From: Oasisia sp. SBJ-2009
Taxonomy: Eukaryota; Annelida; Polychaeta; Sabellida; Siboglinidae
NCBI GenBank assembly: GCA_964017155.1
Contig: OZ024867.1
Location: 25,476,136-25,540,135, forward strand
DNA length: 64,000 nt
Reading direction: 5' to 3'
A program made the position numbers and the translations under genes. The notes under the pieces were generated by a model that was not told where the DNA came from, searched no databases, and saw only the letters and a list, made by a program, of their open reading frames with translations. This document shows, one piece after another, positions 1-11,884 of the stretch; within the stretch, counting starts at the first letter, position 1, and each line of letters starts with the position of its first letter.

Positions 1-52
1 ACGTCGGCCGGCCGTATCAAATATGACCCACGGCCCCGCGGACCGACGGACG

Positions 53-959
53 GGGATGGACGGACCGACGGACCGACGGACCGACGGACCGACGGACCGA
101 CGGACCGACGGACCGACGGACCGACGGACCGACGGACCGACGGAACCGACGGACCGACGGACCGACGGACCGACGGACCGACGGACCGACGGACCGACGG
201 ACCGACGGACCGACGGACCGACGGACCGACGGACCGACGGACCGACGGACCGACGGACCGACGGACCGACGGACCGACGGACCGACGGACCGACGGACCG
301 ACGGACCGACGGACCGACGGACCGACGGACCGACGGACCGACGGACCGACGGACCGACGGACCGACGGACCGACAGACGGGGACGGACGGACGGACGGAC
401 GGACCGACGGACCGACGGACCGACGGACCGACGGACCGACGGACCGACGGACCGACGGACCGACGGACGGACGGACGGGGACGGACGGACGGACGGACGG
501 ACGGACGGACGGACGGACGGACGGACGGACGGACGGACGGACGGACGGACGGACGGACGGACGGACGGACGGACGGACGGACGGACGGACGGACGGACGG
601 ACGGACGGACGGACGGACGGGCGCCCGGGCGGACGTACGGACGGACGGACGGACGGACGGACGGACGGACGGACGGACGGACGGACGGACGGACGGACCG
701 ACCGACCGACCGACGGACGGACGGACGGACGGACGGACGGACGGACGGACGGACGGACGGACCGACCGACCGACCGACCGACCGACGGACGGACGGACGG
801 ACCGACCGACCGACCGACCGACCGACCGACCGACCGACCGACCGACCGACCGACCGACGGACCGACCGACCGACCGACCGACCGACCGACCGACCGACGG
901 ACGGACGGACGGACGGACGGACCGACCGACCGACCGACCGACCGACCGACCGACCGACC

Positions 960-997
<38 letters not shown>

Positions 998-1041
998 TCG
1001 AAGGACCGACCGACAGATCGAGGGACCGACCGACCGACCGA
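53..1041. repeat. Tetranucleotide/octanucleotide array (GGAC, GGACCGAC)
   Basis: About 1 kb of tandem sequence. Blocks of (GGACCGAC)n are followed by pure (GGAC)n, then alternating GGAC and CCGA blocks, ending in (GACA)n. Motif blocks differ by single substitutions, showing successive local expansion. It is open in several frames only because the period is not three-way disruptive. Confidence 0.97.
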
Positions 1042-1047
1042 TGGGCA

Positions 1048-3233
1048 GAACAACCTAGACCATTCGTGTTTGTCCGTGTATTTTTTCAAGGGGACAAGTT
1101 TATCGACGATCCAGTCAATTTCACTCCTCCAGATATATCAGCATTATGTTGCTATCTCCAGGGTGTTATTCCTGTCTATTTTTCTAAATATTTCCTCATG
1201 TCCTTTTCTCTTCCTTTGCGATTATTTTTCATGTACTTCATTTTTCGATTCCGTTCTCGTTTTACTTTGATGATACACATGTTATCATCAGGAGTAGTAA
1301 TCACAACCATATATTATCTGGTTGTAATTGCTACTCCTCAGTGCCTTATGTATCTAGATATTTTCAACAAATTCCTTCTGTGAGCTCACAACTATGTCTA
1401 ACACGTTCTCACCCCTGGTTGGTTCTAACATATGTTGAGACAGGAAACTATCTAGTACTAAATTTAAATATACTATTTTATATTATGTCAGAGGGAAGCT
1501 AATAGTCTGTTTTTGGAAGGGATTCAATGATCAGTTTGTGGAGAGAGTCTAGTGATCAGATCATTTAACTTAGTTATTCTCAATATGTTACATCATCGGT
1601 AAAACGTTACATTAACAGGTGTAACAGGTTACGCTAACATGGACAATAGGTGTAACTTGGCACTGACACTAACGTGATGTCACCTAAAGTGAATGCGGGT
1701 GTAAGGAATTACGCATCGGTCAAACTGCTAAATAAAACATCGTTACAAACAGGTAAGTTGTAAAGCACGTCACATTTATTTTCTCTCTCTGTTGAGGCGC
1801 AGTAAACGAAACGACAGCGACGAGATGGAGTCGTTCGTCATCTTAATGGTGGAGGTCAGTGGGTCGACGTGGACGACATCAGCTGGCGGTTACTCACACG
1901 ACAGGATGAGGACCCTGGATGTCGTCCCGAAATTTTCGAAATATGATGGAGAGGGAGACAATGGCTGTGAGGGTGAGGCTGGACGGTGGCTGTGAGGGTG
2001 AGGCTTGACGGCGGCTGTCAACAGTCTACGAAAGAGCGAAAGGTGTAGAGACGCCGACACGTTGTTTTGTTGAGGCCGGTCTGCAACACGTCAAAAAGAA
2101 CCAGTCATTAATGTCCTGATTCGACGAATGTGTGACATGTATTGCCACGACGAGTACTAAATGTACACACTTAAGATATATGCAACATAAAGATGGTTGG
2201 AGATGAGTAGTAATAACATGGATATCGTTGAAAAGGTGAGTATAGTTTTGTTTAAGGGTGACGAGAAAACCTGGCATAAATTGTTATTCAAAAATAAATT
2301 AAAAAGCAAGTCGCTTCACGTACTGTATCAGATATTTGCAAGCAAATTCGAACAAAAAATAATACGTACAGGGAAACATTAATTTTATGCGATAAACATT
2401 ACGCGCAACAGTGAATCAGCTTTTATTTTGAAACAATGTTACAATATCGGCGTTCATCACAACAAAATGTATTATCGCCATGGAACTTAAACATTTTTCT
2501 TATTACTTTATTCGAGTCCGCGCAAACTAAAAATATAAAGTAAGTTGACATTAAATGTGTACTAATCTGTGATATGGTTAAACTACATGTGTCATTTGTT
2601 TAGTCTCAACATTAAAACGGCAAGGGCGTCTTTTGTTGTCTTTTCAGTTCTGTCAAAGACAAAGAAAGTTGACAAAGTCTGAGACTGTTTGGACAAATTA
2701 ACAAATATTTAGCCACTAAAATGTATTATTCACAATCAATGTATGTCGTCTAATTAACTGGAAACATGACGGAATAATAATTAATATTAGTTAATATTTA
2801 ATAATAAGAACAAACACAGAACAACATGTGACTGTGACTGTCTGCGTTGACACTGTCACTGACATTGTCATTCACTGTTTTCAAATAACGACTGTGTCAC
2901 ATTTGAGACGACCCCTCAATGAGTAAATATGTTCAACGTGAAAGAGTTAATATTTATCGACCCGAATACGTCGTCAAAGTTTGTTTCTACAAAACGTCCT
3001 TTACACAAATGTCAACTGTCACCACTGAAATGTGCACAACTGATGTATGTGATGCGTTTGGACAATGTGAGACACGAAACCAGTGACACGTCGTGTTTAC
3101 CCCATCACAGGGGTGAATCTGGTTGCCCCCGGCGACACGGGTGAGAGGGCGTGGTGACGTGACGAGATGGAGTTGTGACGAGGCGGTGTGACTGTGACAG
3201 ATGTGACAGAGGTGTTTACCTGGGACGGCGGAG
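1048..3233. other. No gene supported
   Basis: AT-rich, with stops in all frames. A pyrimidine tract followed by AG at 1777-1804 precedes a 150-base GC-rich stretch on the plus strand that could be a lone exon (one frame reads WVDVDDISWRLL), but no partner exon or family is recognised. A start-like ATG followed by AAG/GTGAGT near 2204-2240 is likewise unsupported. Confidence 0.6.
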
Positions 3234-3470
3234 TCAGTGACTCTCAGACGCGGCCTCACGTAGACCACGTAGGTCGGCTCGTGCCTCGTCTATGACCTGT
3301 CGTGTCGCGGCCACGTCAAACTGCCACCGCCACATGTCACTGTCCTCGACGTACGACGTCTCCCTCTCCATCGTGGCTCTATCCCTCCACGGGACGACCC
3401 TGTCCGGGTGACGTGACGTCACTCGGGCCAGGGCCGTCTCATAGACAGTCAACTGACGCTGCAGGCCCTG
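3234..3470 (-). CDS. Probable C-terminal tail exon of the NLR-like gene
   Basis: An open frame ending in TGA (3236-3234) encodes about 75 charged, helical residues (LQRQLTVYETALARV ... VIDEARADLRGLREAAS). Codon use is GC-rich like the LRR exons, and it lies in the right place and strand. Its frame can only be entered at phase 0 (AG at a codon boundary near 3464-3473), while LRR exon 5 leaves phase 2. A small intermediate exon must therefore exist between 3500 and 3700, or this piece is used differently. A 27-base candidate with phase 2 on both sides (acceptor gggtttacag) lies near 3610-3640, but I cannot confirm it. No known domain is recognised. Confidence 0.42.
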   Translation of the reverse strand, partial: QGLQRQLTVYETALARVTSRHPDRVVPWRDRATMERETSYVEDSDMWRWQFDVAATRQVIDEARADLRGLREAASESH

Positions 3471-3703
3471 GACGTCGTCGGTGTAGAGTCACCTCCGTCA
3501 CCTCTCTCTAAGACGACGTGACGATGTGACACGCTGAGGTGACAACGACCGACTGTCAGTTGACAGAGGTTCGGGTCCACCCGCGGCCCTTGCGACTATT
3601 CACCCTGAGTTGACGGCGTCTACCCTGCGTCTGTAAACCCCCGAGTGGGGTGTGTATTAGACGTGGAAGCGGTAAACAACAAACCCTCTGTGCTGCTACT
3701 CAC

Positions 3704-3787
3704 CCCGGCAGCCACAGTCGGGGGGTGGCACGTGCCGCTGTCCTCGCCCTGTCTCCGCCCGCCTCAGTCACGTAGTTGTAGTACAGG
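3704..3787 (-). CDS. NLR-like gene LRR exon 5
   Basis: An 84-base exon, acceptor gtcggttgtag, donor CCGGG/GTGAGT, phase 2 on both sides. It encodes LYYNYVTEAGGDRARTAA followed by RATPRLWLP. The strand (LYYNYVTEAGGDRA) fits the LRR consensus. The helix is Arg- and Ala-rich and less regular, as expected of a last, capping repeat. Confidence 0.68.
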
Positions 3788-3993
3788 CTACAACCGACAG
3801 ATGCATCAGTGATTAGGGCAAAGTTCATCGTAAAGACCCTGTCACGTGACCACGACAGTTTACTGACGTCAGAATGTGTCAACAAAACATTAACTAACTC
3901 ATCGACAACTACACGAGTGAAACACGATGTGGGTAATTACCCGGGGTGTGAGTGAGACTGTGTGTTATAAAGACCCCGGCCCAGACAACGTAC

Positions 3994-4077
3994 CGGAGTT
4001 CACTCATCCGCGGTAGTTCTGTCGCCATTGTAGTGACTGTCACGGCGCCGTCGTCGCCGAGGTCGTTGCCGTCCAAC
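3994..4077 (-). CDS. NLR-like gene LRR exon 4
   Basis: An 84-base exon with acceptor atctactgttgacag and donor CTCCG/GTACGT, phase 2 on both sides. It encodes LDGNDLGDDGAVTVTTMA then TELPRMSELR. The LxxNxLGDDGA core is the most canonical of the five and fixes the identification of the whole array as ribonuclease-inhibitor-type LRRs. Confidence 0.82.
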
Positions 4078-4360
4078 CTGTCAACAGTAGATCGTGTGAC
4101 ACTGATGCACTGGACACAGTGTGACAAACGACAGGACACAACGCAAGACTCGATGTCACCAACTGGTCGTGTTTCGTGCACGAGTAGTTACGTACGTGTG
4201 GGTGTTAGTGCGTGTGTATGTGCGACATTGACTCATGAGTGAGCACGTCTTGATGTACGCGTAATGACGTGTGTATACGTGTACGTGCGTGTGTATACTA
4301 GTGCGTGTGCGTACGTGTGTCAGTGCGTGTGTTAGTGCGTGTGTAGACTTCAGTACGTAC

Positions 4361-4444
4361 GCTAACACCTCCAGGTGTGTCATGCAGGTGACAGCGGTGA
4401 CAAGTCCGGCCACGTCGCTGTCGTCGAGTCCACACCGGCCGAGG
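4361..4444 (-). CDS. NLR-like gene LRR exon 3
   Basis: An exactly 84-base exon, acceptor gtttgtgtccaacag, donor GTACGT, phase 2 on both sides. It encodes LGRCGLDDSDVAGLVTAV followed by TCMTHLEVL, a textbook NLR-type leucine-rich repeat of 28 residues. GC-rich codon choice contrasts with the AT-rich introns around it. Confidence 0.78.
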
Positions 4445-4694
4445 CTGTTGGACACAAACACAACTGATTATTTCAAATGTCAACACTCGCGAGTAAACAA
4501 ACTGAGTAGTGTCATCTCTGACTCTGTCAACATGTCAATTGTCAACACTTTCGCGGAGAATCACGACAGTTGTCTTACATTTTGACATTATCACTCGTGT
4601 GTCAACATTCCGAGATGTGTTTGTGCTGTATAAAGTGTGTCTTATAAGCGACGTGACTCAAGTTGACAAGACACAGACATTGTCAACAACTTAC

Positions 4695-4769
4695 TTTAAC
4701 GTCTTCATCGCCGTCAACCCGGCGAGAGACGCCAGCGACACGCCGTGTAGGCCGGGGTTGTCCTCGAGA
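4695..4769 (-). CDS. NLR-like gene LRR exon 2
   Basis: A 75-base exon with acceptor gtttgttacattag and donor TTAAA/GTAAGT, phase 2 on both sides. It encodes LEDNPGLHGVSLASLAGL followed by TAMKTL, a shortened leucine-rich repeat with the LxxNPGL strand-turn. At 25 residues it is three residues below the 28 of its neighbours, so one helix turn has probably been lost. Confidence 0.75.
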
Positions 4770-5193
4770 CTAATGTAACAAACAACACGTGTAGATTAGA
4801 CATTTCACAGGTCACGACACATCAAATGTCAACTAACTCGACAGTGTCACTTCACACGGACGTGGACAAAGCAACAATCACCAAGTTCTCGGGCGATAAT
4901 ATGTTTTGTTGCTACGGACGCAGTTTCATAACATTGTGTAAACCCACACATTCGCTGTCGCAATTTATGTTTACCTTCTAAAATTACTGTTTCGTTGTGT
5001 CATAAAAATCAAACGTACGTGACGTGTATTTGTTTTAAAATAATAATTCAAATAGTTCTTGCTTGTAAAATTACTGTTTTCACGATGTAATTTTCAACAA
5101 TAACAAAACCAATACTTCATGCAGTAGGTGAAGTGACTTATTTTAAGTTGTATTTGTTTAAATTACCAATCGGACGAGTTTTTTTATTTGTAC

Positions 5194-5280
5194 CTTAAAT
5201 CTGTCAGTCCTTCCAGGTCTCCAATGGCTGCTAACAGAGTTGCTGTCTCTTTCCCCGACTTCAGGCCACAAGTGGACAAG
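5194..5280 (-). CDS. NLR-like gene LRR exon 1
   Basis: An 87-base exon between acceptor gtgcacttttccag and donor AAG/GTACAA, phase 2 on both sides. With the two bases left by the NACHT exon it begins N-LSTCGLKSGKETATLLAA and ends GLTDL, a ribonuclease-inhibitor-type leucine-rich repeat (LxxCGL, then an amphipathic helix). It is the first repeat after the intron that carries the hAT insertion. The reading frame is not open beyond the splice sites, which is why it is missed by simple ORF scans. Confidence 0.75.
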
Positions 5281-7027
5281 CTGGAAAAGTGCACAATTAT
5301 TAAAATGCGTCACATCATTGATGTATTTACACACAAGTAACAAATAATGCATTTTAGAAATGGTAATCACTAAAAGTAATAGTAAATTTATTGCATGTTG
5401 TACAATGAACATTTTAAACATTCAACATTAAAAGTTTTGAAATATAAGCTCAAATTATTATTATTAATTGCTAACAATGACTTAGTGAAATTAAATTATT
5501 TAATTAATTACAAATCATAACTGAAAATTATGATATAGAATCTTTATAATTATAACGTACATAATTTATCATACATATATTACAGATGTGTAATGTTGTA
5601 GGAAAACATACTAAAAGTAAAACCATATATTTATAATCGCTTGAAAAACACTGACGTCGCATTATTAGAAGGAGTATTGATTTGTTTAAATTTAGCGATC
5701 TGTTTTAATTTACCCTACTGGAGGTAACGAAGACAAATAATATCCATACTGGGACAACTACAGCGAAATTAGGCAGCTATAGTAGTTATTACTAGCCATA
5801 ATATGCCCAATACCATATACATAACAACTAGTGCAGTAGATACTAAAATGTTAATGGAAGCAAAGTCAAAGATCATGATTATGCTAACTAGGCTAGACAA
5901 GATCAAACACTTAATATGCCTATTCTCTATCTGAAAGCGTATGGCGTATCGGTTATCTCTAAACATGCTGTCCTACGTTATGTCGAGGTTATGGAACTGA
6001 ACTTATGTTTTACTGAGTGTTTAGGATAAAGAAATTAGACAATGTTTATTGACCATTGTATTGCTAGTATACAAAACTGTCAAAAGTCAATGTGTTATTT
6101 AATGCTGGCGTTGCCGTTGGATTCACTGATTCTTCCGTCTCTGACGTAAATTACATGTAAGTTGTATGTCAGTAACCATTATAATGAAACGTTAATTTTG
6201 AACATCATGCCTATCAGTTTCGGTATGGAGTAATCACTATAGTCAAGGGTGTCCAATATCAACCTCCCTTTTTCTTGTCATGACTCTTCTGGATTAGCCG
6301 GCTGTCACTCACACTCAGCGCAACGGCCGATGTCACAGGCGATGGCAATGTTGTTAAATATAACGTGTATTACTTTCAGCAGTTAGAAAACCTAAGCACA
6401 CATTTAAAACTACAGATTATACATACAAACACTCTTAAATGTCTAAGATTGAACAAACCAAGGATAGTTACAAACGTTGATATGTTAGGCCCAACAACAG
6501 ACGAACGCTGTTAAGCTCGTTGCGTGATGTTTTAAAAATGTCTTATGTAATGTTATCCGCCTTATATTTGTTACCAGTAAAACGTGTCGTTTTATTAAAA
6601 CGTAAGGCTAAATAGTTTCCTTAAGTTGTCAGGGCGGATGATATATGTGTGTATGACATAATAAAGATACTTGATTGTAATAGGTCTTACATTTTTTCAT
6701 TTCAAAACGCACTGATGAACAATACTTGGACAAGTGTTTCTTGTTTGAATGAAATCAAAATAACGTAAAATCGTGTGTCCTACTATTTCGAACATGACCC
6801 ATTTTAACATAATTATAAAAAAATACAGTAATATATAATTGTGCTATGTATGCATTATATGCAGTCAAATAATAAACAAGATAATTACAGAAATGTTGTT
6901 CTGAGTAAATTACTTATCATAAAGTACAAACTGCTTAATTAACCAAATTATGCATCCTATTAAATGCTTTGGGTAAATCACTGATTCACATACGGACATG
7001 TCTACTGAGACCGTCGATATCAGAGGT
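5281..7027. other. AT-rich intron sequence of the NLR-like gene
   Basis: Part of the intron between the NACHT exon and LRR exon 1. No further LRR-like exon was found on the minus strand. A hydrophobic 65-codon frame at 5966-5769 looks like chance in AT-rich DNA. Confidence 0.55.
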
Positions 7028-7249
7028 ATGTGTACTAAGGCCCTGCGCGGGCTGGAAATCTGAGCCCGCAGCCCGCCCCGCCCCGCAATAACTTGGCCCG
7101 CAGTCAGCCCGCACCCGCAAATTTTGCTACATCATAGCCCGCAGCCCGCCCCACCCGCCCCGCAGTAACTCGGCCCGCAGTCAGCCCGCACCCGCAAATT
7201 TTCCCACATCATAGCCCGCAGCCCGCCCCGCCCCGCAGTAACTTGGCCC

Positions 7250-7610
7250 GCAGCCCGCCCCGCCCCGCCCCGCCCCGCCCCGCCCCGCCCCGCCCCGCCC
7301 CGCCCCGCCCCGCCCCGCCCCGCCCCGCCCCGCCCCGCCCCGCCCCGCCCCGCCCCGCCCCGCCCCGCCCCGCCCCGCCCCGCCCCGCCCCGCCCCGCCC
7401 CGCCCCGCCCCGCCCCGCCCCGCCCCGCCCCGCCCCGCCCCGCCCCGCCCCGCCCCGCCCCGCCCCGCCCCGCCCCGCCCCGCCCCGCCCCGCCCCGCCC
7501 CGCCCCGCCCCGCCCCGCCCCGCCCCGCCCCGCCCCGCCCCGCCCCGCCCCGCCCCGCCCCGCCCCGCCCCGCCCCGCCCCGCCCCGCCCCGCCCCGCCC
7601 CGCCCCGCCC
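7250..7610. repeat. (CCCCG)n pentanucleotide array, about 71 copies
   Basis: Perfect GCCCC pentamer repeats with no interruption, grown out of the subterminal GC-rich units of the hAT element. The complementary strand carries regularly spaced runs of four G, so it could form G-quadruplexes. Confidence 0.97.
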
Positions 7611-8993
7611 TTAATTAATGTTATTAACTCGATTTCATTTTTTTATTAAAATATTTTTAATTGTGTATCCGAATTAATATATGGCTAGTTATATTTTATA
7701 TTCACCTTGTCTTTTGTAACTATTTAATTACTTGAAAAACAATAAATCAAATTGTTCAGTCATACTAAAGTAATTATGTTGGAAGTCACTGTAGTCATTC
7801 ACCATGATTTGTAACACTGAGCATACGAGATAAGCTTATATCCACTAACAGGTAGTCATGTGTCACCTCTGACCTCTGGACCCTGCTGCAATTAGCAACA
7901 GGCCTCTTTTCCTGTGGTCTGCCTGTCTTTTGATCTTGGCTTCCATGCCCCTTGCCCTGTTCTAACCAGCCCTGCTAGATGGCAACTGCTAAGGCCTGCT
8001 ATTGTGTCAGTGCCTCAGTGGTGGTGCAAAGTGATAAGAAATATATGCTTGAGGGAAGGAAGTGGCACCCCAAGCTAGGTAGGATCTTCAGTTGCTTTAC
8101 ACTGTTTTAGTTTTACAGCTTACCAGATTGGTTAATTGAATATCCTGCCATACATTGTCATTACTCATTAATATACTATACATGAAATAGACACCAGCCA
8201 ACACTCATCCATTAAGGGAAATTGGTATTAGAACCCTTCAAGAATTGTTTTACTTTTGTTATTAAAGACCTATTAATATATTACAGCCAATGCCTTGTAA
8301 CAAATGTTGTGATAAATACATTGGACATGGTTATCAAGAAATGGAAAGTTTCTGCTAAGAGTCAGCAATACCAATGTGATATCATTCAGGCCTTGTTTAG
8401 TAATATTTACACAGATTAGCACCTGTGGGTACTGGGCAGTAAAACTGGACACCACCAGCCTGCTAATTGCCTTTGTGGGTTAGAGAAGGTCTGGCTCAGA
8501 TAAGCAAGCCCTTTGTCCAAGCCAGGTATCCCAAATTAAGTAGGTCTCCTTGAGTGTTGTTCAAACATCACTCAGCCTAGCAAGACAGGGCAGTATGGTG
8601 AATGGTGATACTGGTGTTACAGGTAGAACCAAACTCAACTTAGCTGTTAGCTAGGTATGTCATCATTGCTATGAATGTGTAAAAAAAAGGGCAGTCTATA
8701 GCCATCTGTGCCACAATAACATTATTTTGCTACCTTATTTCTTACTATTGTCAAAGATTCAAAAGATGTTATGGTGCTCGTGTATGCAAGACTAAACCTT
8801 TGTATTTTTTTGACCTTATTTCCTGTGACTTTCCTAGGCAAAACCTTTATTTTTCTGTGATTTCTTTTACTGTGAATTATTGTATGTACATTGTACACTC
8901 TAATGAATGACTAAAGCTGGCAGGGCAAAACAACAAAACAGTGACATATGAGTGCAAATATTCGTCGCACACATGCAGTCGTGCAAGCAACAC

Positions 8994-9060
8994 ACAGTGC
9001 ACACACACACACCACGCGCACAGACGCACACGCACACGCACACGCACACGCACACGCACC

Positions 9061-9132
<72 letters not shown>

Positions 9133-9156
9133 CACACAAACACACACAAACAGCTA
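8994..9156. repeat. (CA)n / (CACACG)n microsatellite
   Basis: Alternating CA and CACACG units inside the hAT element, just before its right GC-rich end. Confidence 0.95.
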
Positions 9157-9612
9157 TCAGGTAATCCACCAACTAATAGGCACAGACAATGTGCAAATGT
9201 TGAGAGAAACTGCGCGGGCTGAAAAAGTTGAGCCCGCACCCGCCCCGCAACTGTATCATTCGGCCCGCAGCCCGCCCCGACCCGCAAATGTTGACATATC
9301 CTGGCCCGCAGCCCGGCCCGCACCGCACTGGTCTAGCCCGCAGCCCGCACCGCCCCGCAACAAATAAAAAAATACCAGCCCGCACCGCCCCGCAACAAAT
9401 AAAACAATCCAGCCAGGCTGCGGGCCGAAACCCGCCCCGCGCAGGGCCTTAATGTGTACGCGTTCTTGATGGTACTTAAATACTTTGTGTCACGCGTGTG
9501 AGTAAGTCTCTAAATATATTTTTGGTTAAGGACCTGCGAGTGTATTAAAATTCAACCTGACCTAAATATATCATTATAAGATACTTCTTGACTCACGCTC
9601 GTACGCACGCCT

Positions 9613-9655
9613 GCAAAACACACACACACACACTCACACACAAACACGCACACAC

Positions 9656-9702
<47 letters not shown>

Positions 9703-9718
9703 CATGCACACACGCACA
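9613..9718. repeat. (CA)n microsatellite beside the NACHT exon
   Basis: Impure CA repeat with CG variants, lying 27 bases inside the intron from the donor of the NACHT exon. Confidence 0.95.
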
Positions 9719-9744
9719 TTTATCAACAGAATGTTGTCACTTAC

Positions 9745-11476
9745 TTCAATGACGTCAATCGTGTTTGTGGGAGAACGTACGTCAGCGCATGTTGTTCAGT
9801 TGGGCTGATGTGTTGGCCTCCAAGATCCAGTTTCGTCCCACCTTCCAAGACGAAGCTAGAAACTTCATGCCATAGCTCAGGTTTGCGCGATTCGTAGATC
9901 ATGGTTAGCAGAAGCATGGTGCCAGCCTTGTGAACTGCAGATTTATCTGTAGTGTTAGCTTCATGGTTTTGTTCTCGTTCAACGACGGACTTCATTAGCT
10001 GTTCTATGGATTCATCATTCCTCCTTCCGCTTGACCACTGACTCGACGATGAAGAAGACCCACTCGTGTGCACTGAACGGAGGAATTGATGAGTTCTCTT
10101 GTTACCGAGTAAGCCAGCGAGGAATGTCAACACAAGGTCGAGTTGTCTGTCGGATGTCTTGGACAACATGCGTTGCACTCGGTCGACGTCAGTTACTAGC
10201 GCAATAGCGGCTAAGAACTCATGTAAGGTCAGGTGTTGAAAAAAGTGGACCCGTGTAACGGAAGGTGCGAGCATGTCAACACATGATACCTCCGATTCAT
10301 ATAGCAGACCACATCGCATAGCCACTTTTTCCAAGTGAAACTTGTTCATCTCCTCGTTGGAAAACGACACTTTGATGGGGTCTTGTTCCATCCCGTGACA
10401 AGCCAACTGCGCGTGATCGAGGACAGGAACCCCGAGTGTCGTAATCACGTTGACCGTTTTGTCAGCGTTTGGATCTTTCAATTTGACATCGTGATTGACT
10501 AGAAGGTTTGTGACAGAAGCGACAAACAATTCTGTGAGGGTCTCCGGTAGCTGCAATCTCATTTCATGTTGCATCTGCATTTTCACGATGCGACAGATGA
10601 TGTTCAAATGGACGGGGATATAGCAGAAGCTACAGATGTTGACATTTTGGTTGATGTAGTCTTCAATTTCCTTCTGTTCTTCGTTGTTTGCGCCACTGAA
10701 CTTCACGATGTATTCAGACATCTTTTCTCGCGTGAATCCAAAGATCTCAGCTTTCTTGTCGTAAGTTTTATAGTTTGTGACGCCACCCGGCCGTGACGTC
10801 ACTAATACTCTTACGGAAGGAAGCGTGCATCCGTTGACAATAGACGCTATCAACCTGGGCATTTCAACCTTTTCATTGTATGCAAATGTCCTGTTCTCTG
10901 ATGGCATCGCTGAAGCCTCGTCCATGCCATCAAAAATGATGAGGAAACTGCTTGGGTCAGTTTGCATTTGACTGAAGAAGTCGGACATGGCATCAGCACT
11001 TGGTTCGCTGCATCTCTGATATTTGAAGATGAGGTCTTGGAGAGAGCAGGGCGACTGTATGCTGGACAAGTCCCTCATTCGAAAGTGAAAGACCTGGCGG
11101 ATGACGTCAGGCAGTAATTCATGACGTAACCACAGATCTAGAATGTGATATGTGAATACGCTTTTTCCAATACCTGCAAAACCAAGAACTACGCTCCTTA
11201 CAGGTGGTGTCATACCTGGCCTTTCAACCTCAAACAGGTCTTTTACGCTGATTTTGGAACACTCTTCGGATTCCATCTGCAGTTGTAGAATGTCGTGATG
11301 AATTCTCTTTTCTGTCCGCTTGTACATGTCACTCTTCTTGTGCATCCGCAGGTCAACGAACATGTTAGCTAGGTCTTTGAAAGTTGTCTTTTCTTCGTCA
11401 TTCTTCTGCCTTACGTATCTCTCAAGCATTCGCCTCTGCTCCTCCTTCAGACTCAATCTCCACGTCTCCAACTCAT
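9745..11476 (-). CDS. NLR-like gene exon 3: NACHT NTPase domain with winged-helix region
   Basis: This large exon of 577 codons follows a strong acceptor (ttgcctttcag). It opens with a helical stretch (ELETWRLSLKEEQRRMLERYV). The NACHT signatures are in order: Walker A GFAGIGKS, Walker B with the extended acidic end LIIFDGMDEA, and sensor 1 VRVLVTSRPGG. The region FLAAIALVTDVDRVQRML matches the winged-helix and superhelical part of NLR proteins, and the exon closes on the first LRR strand, LPQTRLTSL. It binds ATP or GTP for signal-dependent oligomerisation. The exon ends TTGAA before GTAAGT, phase 2. If that donor were not used the protein would stop immediately at TAA (9743-9741), leaving no LRRs. 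A Ser-rich insert (SGSSSSSSQWSSG) interrupts the helical domain. NACHT assignment is firm; the ligand is unknown. Confidence 0.92.
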
Positions 11477-11728
11477 CTGAAAGGCAATTACTTATTAATC
11501 AAACTAATAAATATCTACACAGTCAGGCATACCCATGCAACGGCCTAAGCCAATGTTTATATTGTTAATAAAATACAAGTAATTTCATGTTACTGGATGT
11601 TGATTAAATGTTGTCTTTCCAACAATATAAAACAAAATAGCTATGCAGTAAAACAAAACTACATTTCTTCGCAGGATGAGTGCTGCAACTTAAAGATGAG
11701 AAAGTGTCATTCATAATAACGCTTTCTT

Positions 11729-11837
11729 GACAAGTCTAACCGTTTTACATAAAGCATATGAGACCAAATGTTGTGATCTATGTAATCAACGTATTATACA
11801 TATATACATACATATATGTATATATATGTATTATATA

Positions 11838-11884
<47 letters not shown>

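Larger units (their letters stand above)
7036..9451. mobile_element. hAT-type non-autonomous transposon, 2.4 kb
   Basis: The ends are near-perfect terminal inverted repeats starting TAAGGCCCTGCGCGGG on both strands. They are flanked by an exact 8-bp direct repeat, ATGTGTAC, at 7028-7035 and 9452-9459. An 8-bp target duplication is diagnostic of the hAT superfamily. Both subterminal regions are made of degenerate GCCCGCAGCCCGCC units. The interior holds a (CCCCG)n array, about 1.3 kb of AT-rich DNA with no recognisable transposase, and a (CA)n array. It sits in the large intron of the NLR-like gene. Confidence 0.88.

Noticed and set aside
23..1270. 415-codon Thr-Asp-Arg-rich frame
   Set aside because: Translation of the GGAC array; no splice or start context and the downstream part is AT-rich chance sequence.
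1066..1383. 105-codon hydrophobic frame
   Set aside because: T-rich DNA downstream of the GGAC array. No family resemblance.
5769..5966. 65-codon hydrophobic frame on the minus strand
   Set aside because: AT-rich, no acceptor or donor in register, composition as expected by chance.
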